Notes under the pieces: generated by a model | The model's database searches: none | Seen by the model: only the letters and a program-made list of their open reading frames with translations | What the model was told of the DNA's origin: nothing | Assembly: GCF_000015165.1 (NCBI RefSeq) | Contig: NC_009485.1 | Span: 7,459,501-7,523,500, forward strand | DNA: 64,000 nucleotides | Direction: 5' to 3' | Source of the DNA: Bradyrhizobium sp. BTAi1 | GTDB taxonomy: Bacteria > Pseudomonadota > Alphaproteobacteria > Rhizobiales > Xanthobacteraceae | In this document: positions 9,473-17,456 of the stretch, piece after piece | How positions within the stretch are numbered: the stretch's first letter is position 1 | How the letters are laid out: each line of letters starts with the position of its first letter | Program-made: the position numbers and the translations under genes

Positions 9473-10621
9473 ATGTCTCAGTCTCTTGCCCCGCTCCCGC
9501 TGCCCCCCTCCATCCGCTCCCGCTTCGTCGACGGCATCAACGGCTTGCGCGTGCATGTGCTCGAGGCCGGCTTCGAGACGCCGGGACGGCCGTGTGTGCT
9601 GCTGCTGCACGGCTTTCCCGAGCTCGCCTTCAGCTGGCGCAAGGTGATGCCGGCGCTGGCGGCAGCCGGCTATCATGTGCTGGCGCCGGACCAGCGTGGC
9701 TATGGCCGCACCACCGGCTGGAGCCCCGAGTATGGTGGCGACCTCGCCCCGTTCCGCTTCACCAATCTGGTGCGCGATGCGCTCGGCGTCGTCTATGCGT
9801 TCGGCCATCGCCATGTGGCGGCCGTGGTCGGCCACGATTTCGGCAGCTTCGTCGCCGCGTGGTGCGCGGTGATCCGCCCCGATGTTTTTCGATCTGTCGT
9901 GATGATGAGCGCGCCGTTCGCGGGGCCGCCGGCCGCGCCGTTCGGCATCGCGGATCATCCCCTCACGCCGCAGCAGGACCCCGTGCACCGCGAGCTGGCC
10001 GCGCTGTCGCGTCCGCGCAAGCACTATCAATGGTACTACTCGACACCAGAGGCCAACGCCGACATGCATCGGGCGCCGCAAGGCCTGCATGCTTTCCTGC
10101 GCGCGTACTATCATCACAAGAGCGCCAACTGGTCGGGCAACGCACCCTGTTCGCTCCAAGCCTGGAATGCAGACGAGCTAGCCAAGCTGCCGACCTACTA
10201 CGTGATGGACCTCGACAAGACGATGGCCGAGACGGTCGCCCAGGAGATGCCCGACGCGGCGGCGATCGCAGCCAATCGCTGGCTGCCCGACAGCGAGCTC
10301 GCGGTTTATACCGCCGAATATGAACGGAACGGCTTCCAGGGCGGCCTGCAATGGTATCGCTGCGGCACATCAGGCCTGTTCGACGCGGAATTGCAGACGT
10401 GGTCGGATCGCACCATCGACGTTCCGTCTGCATTCATCTCCGGCCTGCAAGACTGGGGCATCTACCAACGGCCCGGTGTGTTCGAAGCGATGCAGTCCCG
10501 AGTGTGCACCAACATGATCCTGTGCGAGCTGATCGATCGTGCCGGCCATTGGGTGCAGCAGGAGCAACCTGACCATGTCAATGAGCTTCTGTTCACGTTC
10601 CTGAACAAATCGACAGCCTGA
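9473..10621 (+). CDS. Alpha/beta hydrolase, epoxide-hydrolase-like
   Basis: 382 residues from MSQSLAPLPLPPSIR, with GAGGAGAG in front of the ATG; the longer frame starts in a repeat. LLLHGFPELAFSWR carries the HGxP oxyanion motif and GHDFGSFVAAW has an Asp nucleophile as in soluble epoxide hydrolases and haloalkane dehalogenases. DRAGHWVQQEQP supplies the catalytic His near the C-terminus. It probably opens an epoxide or hydrolyses a related substrate in the cytosol. No signal peptide is seen. It follows the CoA-ester cluster in the same direction, but a role in that pathway is only suggested by position. Confidence 0.85.
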   Translation: MSQSLAPLPLPPSIRSRFVDGINGLRVHVLEAGFETPGRPCVLLLHGFPELAFSWRKVMPALAAAGYHVLAPDQRGYGRTTGWSPEYGGDLAPFRFTNLVRDALGVVYAFGHRHVAAVVGHDFGSFVAAWCAVIRPDVFRSVVMMSAPFAGPPAAPFGIADHPLTPQQDPVHRELAALSRPRKHYQWYYSTPEANADMHRAPQGLHAFLRAYYHHKSANWSGNAPCSLQAWNADELAKLPTYYVMDLDKTMAETVAQEMPDAAAIAANRWLPDSELAVYTAEYERNGFQGGLQWYRCGTSGLFDAELQTWSDRTIDVPSAFISGLQDWGIYQRPGVFEAMQSRVCTNMILCELIDRAGHWVQQEQPDHVNELLFTFLNKSTA

Positions 10622-10716
10622 TTTCGGACGCCGTTCCGACTTATTAGGCGATTCGAGGAACGAACAATCGGGGTTGACGTTTTTGCATCCGGGCGATGCG
10701 CATCAGGAGAGGTTTT

Positions 10717-11103
10717 ATGGATAAGAAGATCGCAGGCTTGTTGGGCGCGGTCGCCGCTGTCGGCGCGCTCGGCACGGCGCAGGCGTCAGCGGCTCCGGCC
10801 CCGAGCGACGTGCTGAAGGCCAACTCCTACGCCGACCTGCTCGAGCCGATCCCGAATGCGGCCAAGGTGCTGCAGGCGCTCGACGAGCAGGCGCCGCCGG
10901 AGGCCAAGCCGAAGGTGCAGCTGGCGCAGTGGTACCATCACCACCATCATCACCACCACCATCATCACGGTTACTGGCGCGGCTATGGCTACGGCCCTGG
11001 CTATGGGTACGGCTACGGCCCCCGGGTCTATGTGGTACCGCGCCGGTACTACCATCACCACCACCATCATCACCATCACCACTGGTACTACGATCGCTAT
11101 TGA
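10717..11103 (+). CDS. Secreted histidine-run protein
   Basis: 128 residues from MDKKIAGLLGAV, with AGGAGAGG upstream. A signal peptide of about 25 residues ends near AQASAAPAP. The middle part (KANSYADLLEPIPNAAKVLQAL) is ordinary. The C-terminal half has a run of 11 His, a Gly/Tyr-rich linker (GYGYGPGYGYGYGP), PRRYY, then 10 His and WYYDRY. Such runs bind Ni, Zn, Cu or Co in other proteins; here a periplasmic metal store or buffer is inference. The family was not recognised beyond similar small His/Tyr/Gly-rich exported proteins of rhizobia. It stands alone, with a strong hairpin after it. Confidence 0.85.
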   Translation: MDKKIAGLLGAVAAVGALGTAQASAAPAPSDVLKANSYADLLEPIPNAAKVLQALDEQAPPEAKPKVQLAQWYHHHHHHHHHHHGYWRGYGYGPGYGYGYGPRVYVVPRRYYHHHHHHHHHHWYYDRY

Positions 11104-11125
11104 TCGCCAATGCGATGAGAGCCAG

Positions 11126-11157
11126 AGAGGGCGCCGACCGGGAGGTCGGCGCCCTCT
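11126..11157. terminator. Hairpin terminator between convergent genes
   Basis: A perfect 14-bp stem, AGAGGGCGCCGACC with loop GGGA, is followed by no long T tract. Convergent genes end on each side (11103 and 11179), so it probably serves both. Confidence 0.75.
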
Positions 11158-11178
11158 GCGCTTGGGAGAACGGAAGCG

Positions 11179-11901
11179 TCACGACTTGCGTGCCTTCTCC
11201 TTGGCGGCGCGGTGCAGATGACGATAGGTGCCGTCGAACACCGTATTGGTGCTCGAGACCCATTCGGTCTCCTTGCCAAGGGTCGGGCGGCTGGCGTGAA
11301 TGCGGCGCGACTGCAGCTCGCGCTCCGCCGCCTCGTCAGGGCTCATCGGTTCGACCGTGAAGTTCGCCTCTTCCGGGATCACGATCACCTGTGCGAACGG
11401 CTCGCCCGGGCGGAAGATATGCGTGCGGCCTTCGGCAGGCGCCTTGAACACGCAGAAGAACAGCATCGGCCAGAAATTGCGCACCAGCGCCGGCACCGCG
11501 ATCGGACAGGTATCGGTGCGATCGGTGTAGAAGCGCGGATGCGGCTCGGTCCGGATCGCAAAGCCTTTGGGGACCTTCAGATCGAGCAGGATCTGATAGG
11601 TGTAGAATGCATCGCCGAAATTGCGGAATGGCGGCCATTGCAGGCTCGGGCTCGGCGGCTCGCCCCATTCACCGGCGAAGTCCAGCTTGCCGTCGCGGGT
11701 CGTGACCCTCAGCTCGAAATCATACGGATAGAACAGCTCGATGCCATATTGCGCACCTTCTGAGAATGGTACGCAATGCCAGACCTGCTCATGCGAGCCA
11801 TTCGCGCGCGGCTGCCGCTCACCGGCCCAACCCGGAATATCCATCCGGGTGCGGCGCGGCGCCAACCCTGGATCGTTCAGCCGGTATTTGACGCTGTCCA
11901 T
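11179..11901 (-). CDS. Conserved hypothetical protein, 240 residues
   Basis: 240 residues starting MDSVKYRLNDPGLAPRR. No signal peptide or membrane segment was found. The sequence is rich in aromatic and proline residues (WPPFRNFGDAFYTYQ, FWPMLFFCVFKAP) and looks like a globular beta-rich domain. The C-terminal tail is basic (HRAAKEKARKS). I do not recognise the family and assign no function. Its start faces the mbfA promoter region about 120 bp away, so the ICE box there could also affect it. Confidence 0.8.
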   Translation of the reverse strand: MDSVKYRLNDPGLAPRRTRMDIPGWAGERQPRANGSHEQVWHCVPFSEGAQYGIELFYPYDFELRVTTRDGKLDFAGEWGEPPSPSLQWPPFRNFGDAFYTYQILLDLKVPKGFAIRTEPHPRFYTDRTDTCPIAVPALVRNFWPMLFFCVFKAPAEGRTHIFRPGEPFAQVIVIPEEANFTVEPMSPDEAAERELQSRRIHASRPTLGKETEWVSSTNTVFDGTYRHLHRAAKEKARKS

Positions 11902-12017
11902 TGGAACTCCTTAGCTAGCAAAAGCGGAACGCGAACAATGAATTTGCATCGAGGTTCCATGACTGAGGCCTGAATGCGTCGTCACGAAATGTTTCGAGAC
12001 CGCGCCGCGGCAGCAGT

Positions 12018-12046
12018 TTGACCGCGCTGCGGCAAATCCGTATAGA
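12018..12046 (+). promoter_or_regulatory. Sigma70-type promoter for mbfA
   Basis: TTGACC (12018-12023), a 17-bp spacer, then TATAGA (12041-12046). The iron control element begins one base after the -10 box, so a bound repressor would cover the transcription start. Confidence 0.7.
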
Positions 12047-12047
12047 C

Positions 12048-12064
12048 TTTAGAAGCGTTCTAAA
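12048..12064. promoter_or_regulatory. Iron control element (ICE), Irr binding site
   Basis: TTTAGAAGCGTTCTAAA is a perfect 7-bp dyad around a 3-bp centre and matches the published rhizobial ICE pattern bound by Irr. It lies 40 bp before mbfA. In Bradyrhizobium Irr represses iron-storage and export genes, including mbfA, when iron is scarce. Confidence 0.88.
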
Positions 12065-12103
12065 CACTCGAATGTTGAGAACGGCATATCCGGGGACCTT
12101 GGA

Positions 12104-13075
12104 ATGAAGAATTTTGCCGACCTCACCGAGCGCGAGATCCTGGCGATCGCGATCTCGGCCGAAGAGGAAGACGGCCGCATCTATATGAGCTTCGCGGAGG
12201 ATCTGGCGGAGCGCTATCCCGACTCCGCCAAGCTGTTCGAGCAGATGGCCGAGGAGGAAAAGGGCCACCGGCACATGCTGCTCGAGCTCTATGAGGAGCG
12301 TTTCGGCAAGAACCTGCCGCCGATCCGACGCGAGAACGTCAAGGGCTTCATGCAGCGCCGCCCGATCTGGCTGACCAAGAACCTGTCGCTCGATGCCATC
12401 CGCAAGGAGGTCGGCACGATGGAGTTCGAGGCCGAGCGCTTCTACGCCAAGGCCGCCGAGCAGGCCAAGGATGTCGGCGTGCGCCGCCTGCTGGGCGACC
12501 TCGCCGAGGCCGAGAAGGGGCATGAGAAGGTCGCGGCGAAACTGACCGACAAGATCCTGAGTCCTGACGTCCGCGACAAGGAGGACGAGACGCGCCGGCG
12601 CGTATTCGTGCTGCAATATGTGCAGCCAGGCCTTGCCGGACTGATGGACGGCTCGGTCTCGACGCTGGCGCCGCTGTTCGCTGCCGCCTTCGCCACCCAC
12701 CAGAACTTCCAGACCTTCCTGGTCGGTCTCGCCGCCTCGATCGGCGCCGGCATCAGCATGGGCTTTGCCGAGGCGCTGTCCGATGACGGCTCGCTGACGG
12801 GCCGCGGCTCGCCCTGGCTGCGCGGCGCGGTCTGCGGCGCGATGACCACGCTCGGCGGTCTCGGCCACACCATGCCCTATCTCGTCCCCGACTCCTGGCC
12901 CAACGCGTTCTGGATCGCCACAGCCATCGCCAGCCTCGTCGTGTTCTTCGAACTGTGGGCGATCGCCTATATCCGCGCGCGCTACATGGACACACCCTTC
13001 CTGCAGGCGGTGTTCCAGATCGTGCTCGGCGGCATCATCGTGCTTGGGGTGGGGATCTTGATAGGAGCGGCCTAG
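12104..13075 (+). CDS. mbfA: Membrane-bound ferritin / iron exporter MbfA
   Basis: 323 residues. Residues 1-165 are a ferritin-like (erythrin/rubrerythrin) helical domain with repeated carboxylate-His metal motifs: SAEEEDGRIY, AEEEKGHRHM, EFEAERFYAKA and EAEKGHEKV. Residues about 175-323 form a VIT1/CCC1-type membrane domain (VQPGLAGLMDGSVSTLAPLF, AASIGAGISMGFAEALSDDG, then three hydrophobic segments). This two-part layout defines MbfA, which exports iron across the inner membrane and protects against iron and peroxide stress. An ICE box just downstream of its -10 indicates Irr control. Confidence 0.93.
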   Translation: MKNFADLTEREILAIAISAEEEDGRIYMSFAEDLAERYPDSAKLFEQMAEEEKGHRHMLLELYEERFGKNLPPIRRENVKGFMQRRPIWLTKNLSLDAIRKEVGTMEFEAERFYAKAAEQAKDVGVRRLLGDLAEAEKGHEKVAAKLTDKILSPDVRDKEDETRRRVFVLQYVQPGLAGLMDGSVSTLAPLFAAAFATHQNFQTFLVGLAASIGAGISMGFAEALSDDGSLTGRGSPWLRGAVCGAMTTLGGLGHTMPYLVPDSWPNAFWIATAIASLVVFFELWAIAYIRARYMDTPFLQAVFQIVLGGIIVLGVGILIGAA

Positions 13076-13141
13076 CCACCTGCCGCGCGGCTGGCTGCGG
13101 AACTCCGGGCCAAGCCCACGGATTGCGCCAGACCGATCGCG

Positions 13142-13702
13142 ATGCCGACCGATCACAATGGACTGTTCGCCATGACACCACGCCTGCATTACGGCACGCC
13201 TGCGAAGATCCTGCACTGGCTGGTGGTGGCGCTGCTCGCCATCCAATATCCGATCGGCTGGCTGATGCCGGACCTGCACGCCAACACGCCGCCCGGCGCG
13301 CCGATGATCCTGCACATCTCCTTCGGCCTCACCATCCTGGCGCTGATCGTGGTGCGCTTCGTCTGGCGGCTGACGCATCCGGTCGCGCCCGAGAGCTCGC
13401 TGCCGCCATGGCAGCGGCTGAGCTCGGAGGCGGTGCACTGGATGCTCTATGTGATGGTGCTGGCGAGCACCGTCACCGGTTGGCTGTTCGCCTCGTTCCG
13501 CGGCTGGAGCGTATCCTACTTCTATCTGTTTCCGCTGCCGATGCTGGCCGGCCGCAACCCGGCGGGCAACCGCGCCATCGACGGATTGCACCAGGCGGCC
13601 GAATGGCTGCTGCTGATCCTGATCGTCGTCCATGTCGGCGCCGCCCTGGCGCACATCTTCGTCTATCGCGACCGCATCATGCAGCGCATGCTGCCGGGCT
13701 GA
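13142..13702 (+). CDS. Cytochrome b561 family protein
   Basis: 186 residues with four membrane helices and pairs of His suited to haem b: LHWLVVALLAIQYPIGW, LHISFGLTILALIVVRF, VHWMLYVMVLASTVTGW, and LHQAAEWLLLILIVVHVGAALAH. This is the bacterial b561/CybB layout, an inner-membrane quinol-linked electron carrier. The start may instead be ATG 13172 (MTPRLHYGTPAKIL), which is closer to family N-termini; neither site has a clear ribosome-binding sequence. It follows mbfA by 66 bp in the same direction, so co-transcription is possible. Confidence 0.88.
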   Translation: MPTDHNGLFAMTPRLHYGTPAKILHWLVVALLAIQYPIGWLMPDLHANTPPGAPMILHISFGLTILALIVVRFVWRLTHPVAPESSLPPWQRLSSEAVHWMLYVMVLASTVTGWLFASFRGWSVSYFYLFPLPMLAGRNPAGNRAIDGLHQAAEWLLLILIVVHVGAALAHIFVYRDRIMQRMLPG

Positions 13703-13783
13703 CGACGGGCCTGCGCAATTTCGGTCAAGCGCCTGCCATTCGCCCGGAGTACAAAGGAGCTCCACGAGCAAGGGAGCAGGACC

Positions 13784-15253
13784 TTGGCTGCATCGCAATG
13801 GACGTTCGCGACCGCCGTCGACACGGCGAAGGCTCTGGCGAATCGCGAAATCTCTTCGGTCGAACTGACACAGCTCGCGATCGACCGCATCGCGCGACAT
13901 GACGACAAGATCAACGCCATCTGCGTGCGCGATTTCGAACGCGCGCTGGAGGCGGCGCACGCCGCCGATGCGAGCCTCGCGCGCGGCGAGCGCCGGCCGC
14001 TGCTCGGCCTGCCGCTGACCGTGAAGGAGTCCTACAACGTTGCCGGGCTGCCGACGACCTGGGGCTTTCCGCAGCAGAAGAATTTCATCGCCGCCGAGGA
14101 TGCGCTGACGGTGACGCGCGTCAAGGACGCCGGCGGCATCGTGCTTGGCAAGACCAACGTGCCGATCGGGCTCGGCGATTGGCAGAGCTACAACGACATC
14201 TACGGCACCACCAACAATCCGTTCGATCTCGGCCGCACGCCGGGCGGCTCCTCCGGCGGCTCGGCCGCGGCGCTGGCGGCCGGCTACGGCTCGTTGTCGC
14301 TCGGCTCCGACATCGGCGGATCGCTGCGCGTACCGGCATTTCATTGCGGCATCACGGCGCACAAGCCGACCTATGGCCTCGTGCCCACCCGCGGCCACAC
14401 GCCGCCGCCGTTCCAGCCACTGCCGAACGAGGCGGATCTCGCGGTGGTCGGCCCGATGGCGCGCTCGGCGGCCGATCTGTCGCTGCTGCTCGACGTGATG
14501 GCAGGACCTGATCCGCTCGAGGCCGGCAAGGCGTATCGGCTGCAGCTGCCGCCGGCGCGGCATGCGCGCCTGCAGGATTATCGGATCCTGGTGATTGCCA
14601 GCGACCCGGTGCTGCCGACCGATGGCGCCGTGCGTGGCGCCATTGAGCGGCTCGCCGCCGATCTCGCCAAGCTTGGCGTGAATGTCGCACGTGAGAGCCC
14701 GTTGCTGCCGGACTTCGCCGCATCCAGCCGACTCTATATGCGCCTCCTGCTCGGCTTCCTCGGCGCCATCATGCCGCCGGACGTGCATGCCGGCGCCGGC
14801 CAGGCGGCCGCGCAGCTGCCGAAGGAAGCCAACAGCCTCGCGGCCGAACGTCTGCGCGGCATCGCGCTCAGCCATCGCGATTGGGTGCAGGCCAACAACG
14901 CCCGCTTCGGGCTGCGCGCGCAATGGCGGGCCCTGTTCGAGAGCTTCGATGCGGTGATCTGCCCGATCATGCCGACGCCCGCCTTTCCGCATGACCACTC
15001 TCCGGATCAGCGGGAACGCCGCATCAGCATCGACGGCGTCGCGCACGACTACAACGACCAGCTCGCCTGGCCGGGCATGGCCACCTTGCCCGGCCTGCCC
15101 GCGACGGCGATCCCGCTCGGGCTCGCCGGTGGGCTTCCTGTCGGCATGCAGATCGTCGGCCCCTTCCTCGAAGACCGCACGCCGCTCAAGCTCGCCGAGC
15201 TGATCGAACGCGAATTCGGCGGCTTCGTCCCGCCGCCGATGTTCGCGGATTAG
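13784..15253 (+). CDS. Amidase (amidase-signature family)
   Basis: 489 residues. The Ser-cisSer-Lys triad is readable: Lys81 in LTVKES, Ser156 in TPGGSSGGSAAA and Ser180 in GSDIGGSLR. It hydrolyses a carboxamide to acid and ammonia. The frame opens with TTG at 13784, preceded by AGGGAGCAGG, a good ribosome site, and no ATG occurs nearby in frame. No signal peptide is seen. The substrate cannot be predicted; relatives act on aryl or aliphatic amides. No partner genes are adjacent, unlike the second amidase at 34196. Confidence 0.88.
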   Translation: MAASQWTFATAVDTAKALANREISSVELTQLAIDRIARHDDKINAICVRDFERALEAAHAADASLARGERRPLLGLPLTVKESYNVAGLPTTWGFPQQKNFIAAEDALTVTRVKDAGGIVLGKTNVPIGLGDWQSYNDIYGTTNNPFDLGRTPGGSSGGSAAALAAGYGSLSLGSDIGGSLRVPAFHCGITAHKPTYGLVPTRGHTPPPFQPLPNEADLAVVGPMARSAADLSLLLDVMAGPDPLEAGKAYRLQLPPARHARLQDYRILVIASDPVLPTDGAVRGAIERLAADLAKLGVNVARESPLLPDFAASSRLYMRLLLGFLGAIMPPDVHAGAGQAAAQLPKEANSLAAERLRGIALSHRDWVQANNARFGLRAQWRALFESFDAVICPIMPTPAFPHDHSPDQRERRISIDGVAHDYNDQLAWPGMATLPGLPATAIPLGLAGGLPVGMQIVGPFLEDRTPLKLAELIEREFGGFVPPPMFAD

Positions 15254-15328
15254 TTGGCGTCTGCAACGACGTGAACCGCGCCTGACCACAATCACAGTCG
15301 CGAGTTTGAACCTCAACTCTCCCCACTC

Positions 15329-15426
15329 AGTCATTGCGAGGCGCCCTTGCATCGAAGCAATCCCGACTGCCTCAACATAGACAGACTGGACTAGGTCCAC
15401 GCCCTAATGCGCTGCGCTCGCAATGA
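15329..15426. repeat. Inverted-repeat element (GTCATTGCGAG family)
   Basis: Begins CAGTCATTGCGAGG and ends GCTCGCAATGACG, about 95 bp. Same class as 506, 21238 and 42600 but with a more diverged interior (ATAGACAGACTGGACTAGG). Confidence 0.6.
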
Positions 15427-15439
15427 CGAGGGGAAACAT

Positions 15440-15910
15440 CGCGTGCCCACCCTATTCACCTGACAAGCAGTGGACATGCCCCCGTGGCTCCGCGGCGCGT
15501 GACGCCCGGATCATGCGGTCGGCATGTCCCTCGAAAGATGCGAGGGCGCAGGGAAGGCCAGGTGCCGACTGGCACCTGCGGCCCCCGTGCGAAAAGAATG
15601 CACGGGGAAGGAACCACAGGCTCAGCCGGAGCATCCGGCCTTCCCTGCGCGATGGTCTTCACCCTTATAGACAGTCTCCCTGGTGCGCCGGCTTGTTGGC
15701 CACCATGTCGCACGACGCGCTCAGGCGCGTCATGCTGGACACCAGCTTCGGGGTGTCAGGACCCTGTCACTTCAGGTCCGTGCCGTCTGCGCTCGTCAAG
15801 CGCCTCCGGTCGCGGCCATCGCGGCCCACCTCGCGTATCGTGACGACGCGTACGCCCCTCAGCAGGAGGCAGGTTGGGCAAAGAAGAACACGATTTCGGA
15901 AAAATAGCAA
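15440..15910. repeat. Hairpin-rich repeat, possible structured RNA
   Basis: This is 470 bp of non-coding sequence with nested stems: GGACATGCC (15472) with GGCATGTCC (15521); CCCTCG/CGAGGG (15528-15546); GCAGGGAAGGCC (15548) with GGCCTTCCCTGC (15637); AGGTGCC/GGCACCT (15560-15577); CCCCGTGC/GCACGGGG (15583-15607); and GACGCGC/GCGCGTC (15714-15731). I recall closely similar blocks in many Bradyrhizobium genomes, usually left as spurious hypothetical genes. The open frames here overlap in all directions with no coding signature, so none is annotated. Confidence 0.65.
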
Positions 15911-15924
15911 CGAAAATGTTGTGG

Positions 15925-16004
15925 GCATGGCTGGGCTGGTCCCGGCCATCCACGCCCTGAATGCCTGGAGAGACGTGGATGCCCGGGACGAAGCCCGGGC
16001 ATGA
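15925..16004. repeat. Inverted-repeat element (GCATGGC/CCCGGGCATGAC family)
   Basis: GGCATGGCTGGGCTGG and CCATCCACG on the left are mirrored by CGTGGATGCCCGGG and CCCGGGCATGACG on the right. Related to the element at 38992. Confidence 0.6.
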
Positions 16005-16062
16005 CGAGTAAACCAGCCGGCAAAGCGCTGGACGGCTGCCGCCGGCTCGAAATCAAATGCCT

Positions 16063-17151
16063 TCACGCATCGAAGACGATCACGCTGCGCAGCGTCTTGC
16101 CGGCTTTCATATTGGCAAAGCCCTCGTTGATCTCGGACAGCTTCAGCTTGGCGGAGATCCAGTCTTCCAGGTGCAGCCTGCCGCGCAGGTAGAATTCGAC
16201 GAGGCGGGGCATGTCGACGCGGAAATGGTTGGAGCCCATCGACGAGCCCTGGATGCGGCGCTCGCGCAGGAAATCGAACCCGTGCAACTCGATCTTCTGG
16301 CCGAACGGGATCATGCCGACGATGGTCGCTGTGCCGCCCGGCGCCAGCATCGCGAAGGCCTGCTCGGCGGTCTCCTTGCGTCCGAGCACCTCGAAGGCGT
16401 GATGCACGCCGCCCTTGGTCAGCTCGCGCACTTGCGCCACGACATCGCCGTCGGCCGGATTGATGATGTCGGTGGCGCCCAGTTTCGTCGCGAGTTGCAG
16501 CTTGGCCGGATTGGTGTCGATGGCGATGATGCGGCCGGCGCCCGCGATCTCAGCGCCGTTGATCGCGGCCATGCCGACGCCGCCGCAGCCGATCACGGCC
16601 ACCGTCTCGCCGGCCGTCACCCGCGCGGTGTTGACCACCGCGCCATAGCCGGTGATGACGCCGCAGCCGATCAGCGCGGCAAGATCGAGCGGCATGTCCG
16701 GCCGGATCTTCACGATCGCGTTCTCGTGCACCAGCATCTGCTCGGCGAAGGATGACAGATTGAGGAACTGGTGCAGCTTCTCACTTCGTCCCCATGACAG
16801 CCGGTTGGAGGCGCCAGGCGGCATCTTCACCGTCGTGTCGGTGCACAGCACCGGCCGGCCGGTGGTGCAATTGTCGCAGGTGCCGCAGAACACCGAGAGA
16901 CAGGTGACGACGTGATCGCCGGGCTTTACATAAGTCACGTCGGAGCCGACCTGCTCGACGATCCCTGCGGATTCGTGGCCGAGCACCGCCGGCAGCGGAT
17001 GCGGATACAGCCCTTCGATGAAATGCAGGTCGGAATGGCAGAGACCGGCGACAGCAGTGCGGATCAGCACCTCGCGCGGCCCCGGCTTGGGCACGCTGAT
17101 GTCCTCGATCACCAGCGGCTTGTTGACCTCCATCAGCACGGCGGCTTTCAT
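16063..17151 (-). CDS. Zinc-dependent alcohol dehydrogenase
   Basis: 362 residues, medium-chain dehydrogenase family. Catalytic zinc ligands are visible in GLCHSDLHF and LGHESAGIVEQVGSDV. The structural zinc site CGTCDNCTTGRPVLC carries four Cys. The NAD-binding glycine motif is VIGCGGVGMAAINGA near residue 190. It oxidises an alcohol, or reduces an aldehyde, with NAD(H). The pattern is nearest class III-like and glutathione/mycothiol- or NDMA-dependent enzymes, but the substrate is open. GGGAGA precedes the ATG. A structured repeat lies immediately upstream, at 17217. Confidence 0.9.
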   Translation of the reverse strand: MKAAVLMEVNKPLVIEDISVPKPGPREVLIRTAVAGLCHSDLHFIEGLYPHPLPAVLGHESAGIVEQVGSDVTYVKPGDHVVTCLSVFCGTCDNCTTGRPVLCTDTTVKMPPGASNRLSWGRSEKLHQFLNLSSFAEQMLVHENAIVKIRPDMPLDLAALIGCGVITGYGAVVNTARVTAGETVAVIGCGGVGMAAINGAEIAGAGRIIAIDTNPAKLQLATKLGATDIINPADGDVVAQVRELTKGGVHHAFEVLGRKETAEQAFAMLAPGGTATIVGMIPFGQKIELHGFDFLRERRIQGSSMGSNHFRVDMPRLVEFYLRGRLHLEDWISAKLKLSEINEGFANMKAGKTLRSVIVFDA

Positions 17152-17216
17152 TGGCGTTCTCCCGGTTTTGTTTGTTCTCGGTTAAGGCTCAGCTGTTTGG
17201 ACGCGGGTGCTGCGCT

Positions 17217-17358
17217 CCCTCTCCCCGTTCTTCACGGGGAGAGGGTTGGGGTGAGGGGCAGACGCACGGATGGTGCGAAGGGTTAGACCTGTCCCCCCTC
17301 ACCCGGATGGCATCTGATGATGCCATCCGGCCTCTCCCCGCAAGCGGGGCGAGGTGCA
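17217..17358. repeat. Three-hairpin repeat (CTCTCCCC family), copy A
   Basis: Stem 1 is CTCTCCCCGTTCTTCACGGGGAGAG. Stem 2 is a perfect 12-bp pair, CCGGATGGCATC and GATGCCATCCGG (17303-17330). Stem 3 is CCTCTCCCCGCAAGCGGGGCGAGG. GTGAGGGG and CCCCTCAC pair across the middle. Copy B is at 36918-37062 and keeps stem 2 through paired base changes. Confidence 0.75.
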
Positions 17359-17456
17359 CCGACGTCGCCGCGCCTTGTTCGCTCATCACTCGCACAGACC
17401 AGAAGCTATGAGCTTCGTCATGAGGTCGCGATCCATCATCGTGACATTCCGAGAGA

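Noticed and set aside
10930..11095. CAC/CAT-rich tract considered as a simple DNA repeat
   Set aside because: The two His codons are mixed irregularly and the frame is intact with a signal peptide and terminator, so it is coding sequence.
11915..15400. Very long minus-strand frame of 1161 codons opposite mbfA, cytochrome b561 and the amidase
   Set aside because: It is the antisense of three well-supported genes. Its Arg/His/Gln/Ala-rich composition is typical of a high-GC shadow frame.
15452..16066. Several overlapping frames in both directions in the hairpin-rich repeat
   Set aside because: All frames are open only because of composition and repeat structure. None has a ribosome site or family pattern.
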